From CAYUQT01 sp964596165 (GTDB lineage: Bacteria > Planctomycetota > Phycisphaerae > UBA1845 > JAFGLZ01), in contig CAZQTW010000035.1 in the NCBI GenBank assembly GCA_964596165.1, positions 1 to 64,000 on the forward strand: a DNA stretch of 64,000 nucleotides. The letters run 5' to 3'. Below, in pieces: positions 18,436-26,411 of the stretch. A program made the translations under genes and the position numbers. Position 1 is the stretch's first letter. Each line of letters opens with the position of its first letter. Below the pieces are notes generated by a model. It searched no databases and was not told the origin of the DNA. It saw nothing but the letters and a program-made list of their open reading frames with translations.

Positions 18436-20283
18436 CTATCGATACCCCGCCGCCTGACGGGTGAAGAGAAAGGCATAGCGACCACCCAAGGCCATCAGCT
18501 CGTCGTGACTCCCCGTCTCCACGATCCGGCCGTGCTCGACGACGAGGATCCGATCGGCCATCCGCACCGTACTAAACCGATGGGAGATCAGGATCGTCGT
18601 CTTGCCTTGCGTAAGTTCCTGGAAACGCGCGAAGATCTCGTACTCCTGCTTCGCGTCGAGGCTGGCCGTCGGCTCGTCCAGCACGAGAATCTGGGCCTCG
18701 CGGATGAACGCCCGAGCCAGCGCCACGCGTTGCCACTCGCCGAGCGAGAGTTCCTGGCCGTCGTCAAACCACTTGCCGAGCAAGTTCTCCCACTGGTGCG
18801 GAAGGCGCTCGATAATCGGCGTCGCCCCGCTCTTGTCGGCGGCGGTTCGAATTCGCTCCAAGTCGTTCACGTACTCCAACTGGCCAAAGCCGATGTTTTC
18901 ACGGGCGGTCATCTGATATCGACCAAAGTGCTGGAAGATCACGCCGATCTGACGATACCACTCGGCCGGATCGAACTCGCGAAGATCGATCCCATCGACG
19001 AGAATCCGACCGTGTTGGGGTTCATAGAGACGCGAGAGCAACTTGATCAGCGTGGTCTTGCCGGCCCCATTTTCGCCGACCAGCGCGATCCGCTCGCCCG
19101 GCGCGATGTCGAACGAAACGTCGACGACCGCATCCGTATGGCTCAGCGGATACCGGAACGTCACGCTCTCAAAGCGTATGCCCTGCCGGTACGGAACGGG
19201 TACGGCCTTGGGTTCCGCGGGCGCGACCAGTCTGGGTTGCTGTTCGAGGTACTCAAATACACTGCTGACGAAGAGGTTGTTCTCATAGGTCTGCGCCATC
19301 ATCCGGAAGATGTTCTCCGTCCCGGTGACCGCCCGTTCCATCGCCTGTGTATAGAGGAACAGACTACCCAGTGTCATGAGCGGATCGCTCACCGTCCGCC
19401 AAATCGTATAGATGTAGAAACCGACCCACCCGGCCGCCCGAACGAGGAACGCCCCGTACTCGGCCCAGGCGCGACGGCCCGCCAGTTCCCGATCCTGTCG
19501 GTAGAATCGCCAGGAAAGCTCCTCCCACAACTCCAACAGGTGGAACGACAACCCGTAGAGCTTGATCTCCTTGGCCTCGCGATCGCGAGTCATCAGATTC
19601 GCCAGATAGAGCATCCTCCGCTCCTGCGGCGTGCGATCGTAGGCCAACCGCCAAGCCTTTCGACCGTGAATGATCTGTGCGATCAGGCCGGGGCCCGTCA
19701 ACAACACGATATACGGGAGAACGAACCAGGAGAGGGTAAACAAGGCCGCAACGTAAAAGACCAAGGTGCATATCTCACGTAGCATGCTCAGCACCGATGA
19801 CATGATGGCGAAGGGTCGGAATCGAACGTCTCGCTGAGCGCGCTGGAGTCTGTCGTAGAAGCTGGGCGTCTCAAAAAAGACGACGTCGAGCTGGCCGGCC
19901 TTGGTCAAAACCTCCCGTTGGATATGGTGCTGCAATCGGTTCCTGAGGATCTCCTCCAGAAACCGGATAGCCTGCTGAATCGCCGTCTGAATCAGGAGGG
20001 TACCGAAGCCCAGGCTGACATAGAGGACCAGCGTGTGCCAGCCGCCGGTACGGTCGCCGTTTCGCCACATCTCGGCGCCGTCGTAAACCTTCTTTCCGCA
20101 ATACAGGAAGAGGGTGGGCAACGGTCCCAGCGCCAGGGTCAGGAAGCACAAGATGGCGGTGGCCTTCGGATGTGATTGCCACACCATCTTGAGGACGCGC
20201 GGCGTCAGCCGGTACGCCGTCGCCGTCTCGCGAAGTTGATCGCGAAACGATCCCTCAAATGCCTTGGGCAACGGATGAGCCAT
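18436..20283 (-). CDS. ABC transporter, fused permease and ATPase
   Basis: A 615-residue half-transporter. The first 350 residues contain about six membrane helices (an exporter-type ABC transmembrane domain), the rest an ATPase. The Walker A loop is GENGAGKTT (about residue 402), the Q-loop is in IGVIFQHF, the signature reads LSLGEWQRVALARAF (about residue 511) and Walker B ILVLDEPTASLD (about 531), followed by the switch His in LISHRFSTV. The signature LSLGE replaces the canonical LSGGQ; this variant occurs in some exporter-type families. The ATG at 20283 is chosen over an open upstream extension of 29 low-complexity codons. Substrate unknown; lipid, peptide or drug export are possible. Confidence 0.87.
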   Translation of the reverse strand: MAHPLPKAFEGSFRDQLRETATAYRLTPRVLKMVWQSHPKATAILCFLTLALGPLPTLFLYCGKKVYDGAEMWRNGDRTGGWHTLVLYVSLGFGTLLIQTAIQQAIRFLEEILRNRLQHHIQREVLTKAGQLDVVFFETPSFYDRLQRAQRDVRFRPFAIMSSVLSMLREICTLVFYVAALFTLSWFVLPYIVLLTGPGLIAQIIHGRKAWRLAYDRTPQERRMLYLANLMTRDREAKEIKLYGLSFHLLELWEELSWRFYRQDRELAGRRAWAEYGAFLVRAAGWVGFYIYTIWRTVSDPLMTLGSLFLYTQAMERAVTGTENIFRMMAQTYENNLFVSSVFEYLEQQPRLVAPAEPKAVPVPYRQGIRFESVTFRYPLSHTDAVVDVSFDIAPGERIALVGENGAGKTTLIKLLSRLYEPQHGRILVDGIDLREFDPAEWYRQIGVIFQHFGRYQMTARENIGFGQLEYVNDLERIRTAADKSGATPIIERLPHQWENLLGKWFDDGQELSLGEWQRVALARAFIREAQILVLDEPTASLDAKQEYEIFARFQELTQGKTTILISHRFSTVRMADRILVVEHGRIVETGSHDELMALGGRYAFLFTRQAAGYR

Positions 20284-20574
20284 GTCGGTCCAGCACGATA
20301 CCGCCGCAAAGCAGCGAACACCAGAGGGCGGCGCGGCCGGCCGGGCAACCCGTGCATCACCACCTCGCAATACCGAACCGGCGTAAGTGTTGACTCACCT
20401 CGTTCCGGATGCCCCCTGGAGAACACTACAATAGGGTGTAAGGGCATTCACCGCCATGCGTGAGCCACACCCTGGACCCGATAATGTATTGAGTTTCATG
20501 GGATGAGTCCGCGCAGTTTCGCGCGCGGCCACATCTCGGCCTTCTACCCTGGATCATCGGGGTTCGTCATGCGC
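20284..20574. other. intergenic region, no gene seen
   Basis: This stretch upstream of the ABC exporter holds no convincing reading frame on either strand. It probably carries the exporter promoter, but no good -35/-10 pair was found. A GC-rich hairpin (CCGCGC and GCGCGG arms) lies near 20510-20530. Confidence 0.5.
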
Positions 20575-20612
20575 AAAAAAATCCCGCGACGTTGTCCGCA
20601 AGGCCGCGGGAT
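20575..20612 (-). terminator. Rho-independent terminator
   Basis: On the minus strand an eight-base-pair stem (ATCCCGCG at 20612-20605 pairing with CGCGGGAT at 20588-20581) is followed at once by six to seven T residues (20581-20575). It ends whatever minus-strand transcript crosses this region: the sigma-factor mRNA or a separate small RNA. Confidence 0.8.
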
Positions 20613-20700
20613 CGTTGAAAGGGGACACGACAGCTTCCTACGTATATATAGGAAGCCCATGCGTCCAAGGCAAACGAACCGGTCGAAAATGGTATCATGT
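20575..20700 (-). ncRNA. candidate structured small RNA or structured 3' UTR
   Basis: Between the sigma-factor stop and the terminator there is no convincing gene, yet the minus strand contains a strong hairpin: GCTTCCTA (20656-20649) pairs perfectly with TAGGAAGC (20640-20633) around an 8-base AT-rich loop. An outer helix GGACGC/GTGTCC (20666-20661 and 20628-20623) extends it across a symmetric internal loop of four bases per side. The terminator at 20575-20612 follows. Further upstream two more hairpins occur (20715-20744, 20847-20886). No match to 6S, tmRNA, SRP or RNase P RNA was recognised. The 5' end is a guess. Confidence 0.35.
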
Positions 20701-20846
20701 CCACCGCCGATAATCCCCGATCGACCGCCGGCGGATCATCGGGGGCCCACCGAGCCAAACGGCGAACCCAATTGCCCTCGCCGGATGAACCGCACATGAG
20801 GCACGTTCTTCGTCCGCCCTTCCTTGAACGGCACGTCATCCCATGA

Positions 20847-20886
20847 GAAAGGCACCCAACCCGCCGGCGCGGACCGGATGCCTTTC
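20847..20886 (-). other. hairpin just downstream of the sigma gene
   Basis: GAAAGGCA (20847-20854) and TGCCTTTC (20879-20886) form a perfect eight-base stem 34 bases after the sigma stop codon. No T-tract follows, so it may be an mRNA-stabilising or attenuating hairpin rather than a terminator. Confidence 0.4.
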
Positions 20887-20919
20887 CACGGACGATGTGG
20901 TCTCGTCTCAGACGGCTGA

Positions 20920-21879
20920 CTACGCCGCCGCAAATCGGTTCATCATGGCGATGCGAAGCTTCTCCAAGGCCCGGTTCTGAATCTGCCTGACCCGTTCCTT
21001 GGTTAGACCGATCATGGCCCCCACTTCGCCAAGGGTCTTCGGTTCGCCGTCCTTCGGCGTCTCCGCCCGCGAAAGGGCGAATCGCTCCTCGATCACCAAT
21101 TGTTCCATGTCATTGAGATGTGCGGCATTCTTCACTAACACGTTCCTCAACTCCTCGAGAAAGGCCCTCTGGTTGTCCTCGTCTCGCTGCTCGTGTGTGT
21201 CACTCTTGTCCAACGTCTCTTCGAATTCCGTCGGGAAGTGTTGACGGTAGCGGCTGACGCGCATGGCCACGCGAGAAAAGGCCTTGAGAATGGACCGACA
21301 GGCGTAACTGCTGAAACGATATCCCTTGGTCAGATCGAACTTGTTGATGCTCCTCAGCAAGGCCATGTTTCCCTCGCTGATCATCTCACCGGTATCCAAC
21401 TGGGTGAACCGGCTGTTCTTCGACATCGCCAGCACAAGGGGGAAGTTTGCATTCACGATTTCCGCCCGGATGGCGAGCACGCGTTTGTGCCATCGCAGCA
21501 GCTCCGTGGCCGTCTCAGCATCGACCGCTCCGTCGGCATCTTGGCGAGAGGCCAGGATTCGAACGATGCATCGCCGGGCGTAGTTGAAGCGCAAGAACCA
21601 CACACGCTCCTGCTCAGCGGTCATCTTCACGAACCGTTCGCGCAAGCGGACCCGCTCACCCCTCCAATGTCCTGCAGTACACCTGTCATCAAACGCCGGG
21701 CCGAAAAGTTCGTCCTCGATGCCCTCGGCGTCCAGACAAGGATGGTGGATGTAGTCATGCTTCAGCGCCAACACTCTGAGCAGCGACCGGAAATCGCTGT
21801 CGCTCAGCCGCTCCCGGCACTCGAGTGACGGTTTCGGACGCGAAACCGCGGCGCTCATGATTGTCTCTGCCGCTCCCAT
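20920..21879 (-). CDS. sigma-70 family RNA polymerase sigma factor
   Basis: A 319-residue sigma factor. Region 2 is clear: EIVNANFPLVLAMSKN, then ISEGNMALLRSINKFD and YRFSSYACRSILKAFSR (about residues 150-215) bind core polymerase and the -10 box. Region 4 has the -35-binding helix-turn-helix TLGEVGAMIGLTKERVRQIQ (about 285-305). The N-terminal part contains the motif EQERVWFLRFNYARR, which I associate with planctomycete sigma factors. There is no region 1.1, so it is not a housekeeping RpoD of normal length; group 2 or 3 is likely. The ATG at 21879 is preferred over a GTG at 21900 because GGAGGAGGGAG lies just upstream of it. No anti-sigma gene is adjacent. Confidence 0.9.
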   Translation of the reverse strand: MGAAETIMSAAVSRPKPSLECRERLSDSDFRSLLRVLALKHDYIHHPCLDAEGIEDELFGPAFDDRCTAGHWRGERVRLRERFVKMTAEQERVWFLRFNYARRCIVRILASRQDADGAVDAETATELLRWHKRVLAIRAEIVNANFPLVLAMSKNSRFTQLDTGEMISEGNMALLRSINKFDLTKGYRFSSYACRSILKAFSRVAMRVSRYRQHFPTEFEETLDKSDTHEQRDEDNQRAFLEELRNVLVKNAAHLNDMEQLVIEERFALSRAETPKDGEPKTLGEVGAMIGLTKERVRQIQNRALEKLRIAMMNRFAAA

Positions 21880-21948
21880 CGTTAGCACTCCCTCCTCCAC
21901 TCAAGCCCATTCCTCCATGAAGATGCTCGAACGGAATCCCTCGGGTAA

Positions 21949-22398
21949 TTATTTGCCCTGGGCCACCGGCTGGCCCATCATGCGACCCACTCCGAGTAGG
22001 TCGACCGCCTCCACCTCATAACGCCGGTTGCCGGCGACAACGCGATCAAGAACCTCCGACCAACAGACAGGTATCGCCAACGGACCCACCAAACGCAGCG
22101 AACCGAGATTCATCCCGATTTCGACGGCTTCAATTCGATCCGTGGTGAGAACGATGGGCAGATCGCTATGGAGTATTCGGACGCGGGCCGCGAGTGCGGG
22201 CCCCGTCGAATCAGGCAATTCAAGATGGAGCATGAGCAGGTTGCACGGCTGCCCACGAAGCCTCCGCAGCGTGGCCCATGCGGTCGACATGATGTCGAGT
22301 TGAACCTCGGATGGAATGGGACCGATCTTTCCGATTAGCCGACTGGGCAGCGCCCATACAACCAGGAGCCGATCGGACTGTTCGTTTCCTCTCCTCAC
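21949..22398 (-). CDS. receiver-like domain protein lacking the phospho-acceptor Asp
   Basis: A 149-residue protein with the alternating strand-helix pattern of a CheY-type receiver. The strand-3 motif reads LLMLHLELPDSTG, where a normal receiver has Asp at the place of His before LELP. The acidic pair after strand 1 is also absent (LLVVWALPSRL), while the strand-4 TT is kept (PIVLTTDR). The conserved Lys-Pro is replaced near VGPLAIP. It is therefore an atypical, probably phosphorylation-independent receiver. The GTG at 22398 has GGAGA about seven bases upstream. It lies 69 bases before the sigma gene on the same strand and could act with it. Confidence 0.6.
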   Translation of the reverse strand: MRRGNEQSDRLLVVWALPSRLIGKIGPIPSEVQLDIMSTAWATLRRLRGQPCNLLMLHLELPDSTGPALAARVRILHSDLPIVLTTDRIEAVEIGMNLGSLRLVGPLAIPVCWSEVLDRVVAGNRRYEVEAVDLLGVGRMMGQPVAQGK

Positions 22399-22634
22399 CG
22401 CATTTCTCCATTACTGCGGGAATTCGCCGACCTCCCTCCAAGCAGGCGACATGCCAGAACCAAGGCAAGTTGTAAGACGTGAGCTTTTCAGTACTAAGAG
22501 AGGGGCCGTATCTGACGGTCCGTTTCAACGCGCCCAAGATCGGGGCGCTCTGGGCGCGTGCGCCTGGAAAACGCGCGCACTCGCTGATACGGTAACGGCG
22601 CACGTGCGAACGGCTGGAACATGGAGGCCGGACG

Positions 22635-23117
22635 ATGAGCTTGAATGTGAAACGCGCCCTCGCCCGTTTCCTTTTGTTCGGCATGACGGGATTATTGCTT
22701 GAAGTTTTTTTTGTCGCGGTGTGTTCCGCGAAGAACGGCAACTGGAACCTGCATGGCCAGAGCTCGCCCTGGATGATCTTCGACTACGGGTTGCTCGGAC
22801 TGGTCCTAATGCCGATCGCTCGGCCACTGATTCGTCGAGGCATTCCGCTGGGATTTCGTGCCGTCGTCTACATGCTCGGCATCTTCATGATCGAATTCGT
22901 GAGCGGGTGGTTCTTTGCTCTGGTCGGACTGAAGATCTGGGACTACACCCATCTGCCCTTCAACCTGTTCGGCTACATTTCCGCCCTTTACGCTCCGCTC
23001 TGGTACGCGCTGGGCCTGGTTGCGGAATACATGTACCGTAAGATCGATGCGATTGCGGTCGTCCTGGTCTGGGGATTCACGGCCGAGCGACTTGAGACGC
23101 TTGGCACGGCCACCTAA
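22635..23117 (+). CDS. small membrane protein, CmpB/TMEM229-like (putative ABC-transporter type IV family)
   Basis: 160 residues with about four hydrophobic helices. The segment GLKIWDYTHLPFNLFGYIS (about residues 95-113) matches the LWDYS-x-x-PxN-x-x-G pattern of the CmpB/TMEM229 family, whose members are polytopic and of unknown biochemical role. The ATG at 22635 has GGAGG seven bases upstream. It is a single gene, with a divergent receiver-like gene upstream. Confidence 0.72.
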   Translation: MSLNVKRALARFLLFGMTGLLLEVFFVAVCSAKNGNWNLHGQSSPWMIFDYGLLGLVLMPIARPLIRRGIPLGFRAVVYMLGIFMIEFVSGWFFALVGLKIWDYTHLPFNLFGYISALYAPLWYALGLVAEYMYRKIDAIAVVLVWGFTAERLETLGTAT

Positions 23118-23151
23118 GACCCGGACATCTCGACGCCAATCAGGGCATGGT

Positions 23152-23200
23152 AAAAAAACGTGGGGCCCCAGTCTGTAGGAGGCAGCCAAGCTGGGGCCCC
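23152..23200 (-). terminator. Rho-independent terminator acting on the minus strand
   Basis: CTGGGGCCCC (23191-23200) and GGGGCCCCAG (23162-23171) form a perfect ten-base stem. Read on the minus strand, seven T residues follow (23158-23152). No obvious minus-strand gene lies upstream of it, which implies an unrecognised short transcript from the 23201-23600 region. Confidence 0.65.
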
Positions 23201-23361
23201 GATCCAGGGCAACGTGAAGGAGGATTGTGTTGTCGTCCGGCCGACCACGGGGCGGCGCGCCCTTGCGGCGCTGCCTGCCCCAGTGGGCGACTGCTGGACT
23301 GACGCGACCGCCCGGCACAGGCCGCAAATGGAGTCCCTCGCCCCTGTCGACGACCTGCCCG

Positions 23362-23451
23362 TTAGGTCAGGCGATCTATCAACTCGCGAGTGTCGGCCAC
23401 TCCGGAGCATCCGGCCAACCCCACGGCATACAGAACGTAAGATACAAACAC
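23362..23451 (-). CDS. possible 29-residue lipoprotein-like peptide
   Basis: A short frame begins with GTG at 23451, preceded at once by CAGAGG, and encodes a hydrophobic leader with a good lipobox (VGLAGC, about residues 10-15), then SGVADTRELIDRLT and a stop. It lies upstream of the orphan minus-strand terminator at 23152-23200. The size, the tight ribosome site spacing and the lack of a clear promoter make this a weak call; the resemblance is to entericidin-type small lipoproteins by layout only. Confidence 0.25.
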   Translation of the reverse strand: MFVSYVLYAVGLAGCSGVADTRELIDRLT

Positions 23452-23477
23452 CCTCTGGGCAAATTGCTTTGGAGAAA

Positions 23478-23506
23478 TTGCATAAGTGCGCCGGATGCCC
23501 TATAAA
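23478..23506 (+). promoter_or_regulatory. sigma-70-type promoter
   Basis: TTGCAT (23478-23483) and TATAAA (23501-23506) are separated by 17 bases. The site lies about 108 bases before the lyase ATG at 23615 and leaves a leader of about 100 bases. Confidence 0.6.
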
Positions 23507-23614
23507 ATTGAGGTTTTGAGACGCCGGATGGGCCGCCAAGCGGCCTCAACCGGACGCGTGGGGGCAGAAAGACGATAGTCCCAGCTAGCTACGCCGAGAG
23601 GAGCAGCAGTTCAT

Positions 23615-24526
23615 ATGTCGAGCGGTACCACGAACCATCATCAGGGCATTTGGCCGGCAATGATCACACCCTTCAAGGCCGACGATTCATTGGACTTCGC
23701 GGCCTTGGAGAAACTGACAACCCGTTTAGTGGACCAGGGAGCCGGGGGGCTTTACATCCTCGGAAGCACGGGCGAAGGACCCCTCATGACGCCCGAGGAA
23801 AGAAGGCAGGTCGCCGAGCGGGTCGTGAAGATCGTGGCAGGTCAGATCCCCATCATCATTCACGTGGGGGGCGGAAGACCCGCCGACGACGTCGAATTGG
23901 CGCGCCATGCAGGCAAGCTCAAGGTGGCAGGCGTCAGTAGTGTGCCCCCCGTTTACTACCCCTATCCACCCGATTCCGTGTTCGCGCATTTCCGCGCAAT
24001 CGCCGAGGCGGCCGGCATTCCCTTTTACGGATACCACCTCACCGGGCAGTCCACGCGCCCGCTTAGCATGGAACAGTACGTCGAAGGCCTGATGAAGATA
24101 CCCAACGCCGCCGGCATCAAGTACACCGGTCACAGTCCGGTCGACGTGGCCATGCTCAAGCAGTTGAGCGGAGGAGAGTTGACGGTGTTCAGCGGCGCCG
24201 ACGAAGCCTACCTGGCCAACCGATCACAAGGCGCCGATGCGGCCATTGGCTCGTTCTACAATGTGTTTCTGCCCGAATGGCTGAAGATCGAGGATCTGGC
24301 ACGGACGGGCCGGTGGATCGAGGCCCGTGCGCGGATGGCCGTCACAAGCCACGCCGTGGTGCTGATGGCCCGGTTCTTTGTCGATGTGACGAAGTACCTC
24401 CTTTGGAAACAAGGACTCGACTGCGGCACTGTCCGCCATCCGCTGCCGCGGCTGCCTCGGCCCTGTCCGACATTCGAAAAACTCTGGGAAAGCCTCACGG
24501 AGTTCCGAGCCAACGTCGGCATGTGA
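23615..24526 (+). CDS. dihydrodipicolinate synthase / N-acetylneuraminate lyase family aldolase
   Basis: A 303-residue class I aldolase of the DapA/NanA superfamily. The alpha-keto-acid binding motif is GSTGEG (about residues 50-55), the catalytic Tyr lies in FYGYHLTG (about 138-145) and the Schiff-base Lys in GIKYTG (about 167-172). The GSTGEG and YHL variants are closer to sialic-acid lyase and related enzymes than to biosynthetic DapA (GTTGE, YNVP). It probably cleaves a 2-keto-3-deoxy sugar acid or sialic acid to pyruvate and an aldehyde or sugar. GAGAGGAG lies 11 bases before the ATG. It is a single gene with its own promoter. Confidence 0.87.
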   Translation: MSSGTTNHHQGIWPAMITPFKADDSLDFAALEKLTTRLVDQGAGGLYILGSTGEGPLMTPEERRQVAERVVKIVAGQIPIIIHVGGGRPADDVELARHAGKLKVAGVSSVPPVYYPYPPDSVFAHFRAIAEAAGIPFYGYHLTGQSTRPLSMEQYVEGLMKIPNAAGIKYTGHSPVDVAMLKQLSGGELTVFSGADEAYLANRSQGADAAIGSFYNVFLPEWLKIEDLARTGRWIEARARMAVTSHAVVLMARFFVDVTKYLLWKQGLDCGTVRHPLPRLPRPCPTFEKLWESLTEFRANVGM

Positions 24527-24608
24527 TCGATGCGCAAGAAGCCGAGTCGTGGCGGGGGAACAACTCGCGGCGTCAACCGTGGTCAAGGCCCGTTTCCGTA
24601 CTCTCTTC

Positions 24609-26228
24609 TCAATCGGATCGCAGGATGTTGAAGGCGTGTTCGGCACCGGGGATGTGACTGACGCTCCAGAGCACCATGACCAGCGTGACGGCCAAGATGA
24701 GGTAGCCCACGGCGACCACCGTTGTCTGTCGACCCGTCATGGGAACCAGTCGAGCTTCGCTCAGTAACATCTCGAACTGGTTGCGAAGGTTCTCCCATTG
24801 CTGAGGCGAGGGGGGCCTGCTGATCGGACGGGCCCACTTGCCGAAATGCTCATTCACCTCGAAACTGATGGGACGGCGATCCTCCAGCCACTCCACCAAG
24901 ATTCTCTGACTCGCCACGGCGAGTTGACGCGAGAATTCAAGCACGCCGACGGCCACCATGATCCAAAGCAGTGTCAGATCCGCCCAGTAGGCAATGCCCG
25001 CGCCCAAGGCCAGGCTGCTCACCACGGCATAGCGCCCCACCGTGCCGTGCAGCGAGTGACTGATCTCACCCAGCAACCGTCCCCCATCCAGCGGCAGAAT
25101 CGGCAGAAGATTGAAGAGATTCACCAAGGCACCCCAGCCTGTCGCAAGGGCCAGCAAGGGATAGCGATCGCCGGTCAGCTTGTACCCGGCGTAGCAGAGC
25201 AGGGCCAACACGGTACCGTATATCGGCCCGTTGATCTGGATGAAGGCGTTGCCCCAACGGGTCTTGGCCAGTCCCTGGCTCACCGCCGCGGCACCCAGGA
25301 ATGGAATGAAGTAGATCCCCTTGACCGGCACCCCACATCGCCACATCGCATAGACGTGACCGCACTCATGGAAGCCGATCATCAGCACGATCAGCGCGCC
25401 GAGCTCCCACTTGCCTCCGAACACAATCCCGTAAAGGATGAAACTCACCAGGAGATAGGCCGGCTTGATCGCCTTGACACCGACCGCCAGCAGCGCACCC
25501 GCCTTCGCCATCTGCTTGAGCAGGGACGGAGACAGCGCGGGGTGCTTCCCACTCAAGGACGAAAGATCGGATTGTGACGCCGTCGTGGAGGCGGAGGAAG
25601 CGCCGGTCTCACCGACCGGTGTGACGCTGGGAACAACCGGAATGACCCGTGGGGCCGCCGAAGAGGGCCGTGCCACGGGAATCCCTTTCCACTGCGGCGG
25701 AAAGATGGAGGACGCTCGAGTGCGATCGGCGATGATCCCCAGGAGCAGGCCGCTATGCTCCACATCGTAGACCCGACCCGCCCTTGTGTTGACCCACCGC
25801 CGCCCCATGAGACCAAGATCGGCGAAGCGGATGGATCGCCCGTCCGCCGCGCTAATCTGAACGAATCGCAGGCCGACAGGCTGGGACCGCAGCACAATGT
25901 TCTGCCCTAGAAGTTCAAGATTCGTGATCTCTTCCCAACGAATCGCCGTCCGAGAATGCAAATCGAACAGGCCGGTCTCGTCGAGACGGAACCCACACCG
26001 ACTCTGGACCCACAGGAACCAAACGGAAAAGGGAATCCCAACGACGATCACGGCGGCCAGGAACGGATGCGTGATCGAATCCAGCAAGGGGACGGTGTCA
26101 CTCTCCTGAACCATGGTGATCAGCACCCAGATCGCCAGACACGCGAGAATGGCCCGGATCACATGCAGCCCGACTCGCGGGCGCAGGTGTAGAGGCGGTG
26201 ACTGTCTCGGGACGGCTAGGTCTTGCAT
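24609..26228 (-). CDS. site-2-protease-like (M50 family) membrane metallopeptidase
   Basis: A 539-residue membrane protein. The zinc motif HEXXH reads HECGH (about residues 286-290) inside a membrane helix, and the third-ligand motif reads NLLPILPLDGGR (about 368-380), as in S2P/SpoIVFB enzymes. Upstream of the protease core lie two helices, a PH-like soluble domain (about 75-170) and a Ser/Pro/Thr-rich linker (about 180-225). Such enzymes cut transmembrane regulators within the membrane. The ATG at 26228 has no evident ribosome site, so the exact start is uncertain. The gene converges on the lyase gene 82 bases away. Substrate unknown. Confidence 0.85.
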   Translation of the reverse strand: MQDLAVPRQSPPLHLRPRVGLHVIRAILACLAIWVLITMVQESDTVPLLDSITHPFLAAVIVVGIPFSVWFLWVQSRCGFRLDETGLFDLHSRTAIRWEEITNLELLGQNIVLRSQPVGLRFVQISAADGRSIRFADLGLMGRRWVNTRAGRVYDVEHSGLLLGIIADRTRASSIFPPQWKGIPVARPSSAAPRVIPVVPSVTPVGETGASSASTTASQSDLSSLSGKHPALSPSLLKQMAKAGALLAVGVKAIKPAYLLVSFILYGIVFGGKWELGALIVLMIGFHECGHVYAMWRCGVPVKGIYFIPFLGAAAVSQGLAKTRWGNAFIQINGPIYGTVLALLCYAGYKLTGDRYPLLALATGWGALVNLFNLLPILPLDGGRLLGEISHSLHGTVGRYAVVSSLALGAGIAYWADLTLLWIMVAVGVLEFSRQLAVASQRILVEWLEDRRPISFEVNEHFGKWARPISRPPSPQQWENLRNQFEMLLSEARLVPMTGRQTTVVAVGYLILAVTLVMVLWSVSHIPGAEHAFNILRSD

Positions 26229-26411
26229 TCGAGAACCGACGGCATCAGAAAGCCTTTACCCCCCACGTGTTGCAGCCGTTTCTTCATGCTAGCACATCCT
26301 CTGAACGGGCGACAGGGGCTCGGCCAACCGTGAGCTGTTCCATTCGATCCGGGTTGTCTATACAATGGCTCTGTTGCCCTGGCGCCGCAGGGTGGGGTTG
26401 GAATCGCTACG

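Noticed and set aside
20499..20533. Hammerhead-like string GATGAGTCC followed by a GC hairpin on the plus strand
   Set aside because: The rest of the catalytic core (CUGAUGA with GAAA and the cleavage triplet in the right order) is absent.
20736..20933. 65-codon minus-strand frame after the sigma gene
   Set aside because: It would start with TTG inside the sigma gene without a ribosome site; the hairpins in the region suit an untranslated RNA better.
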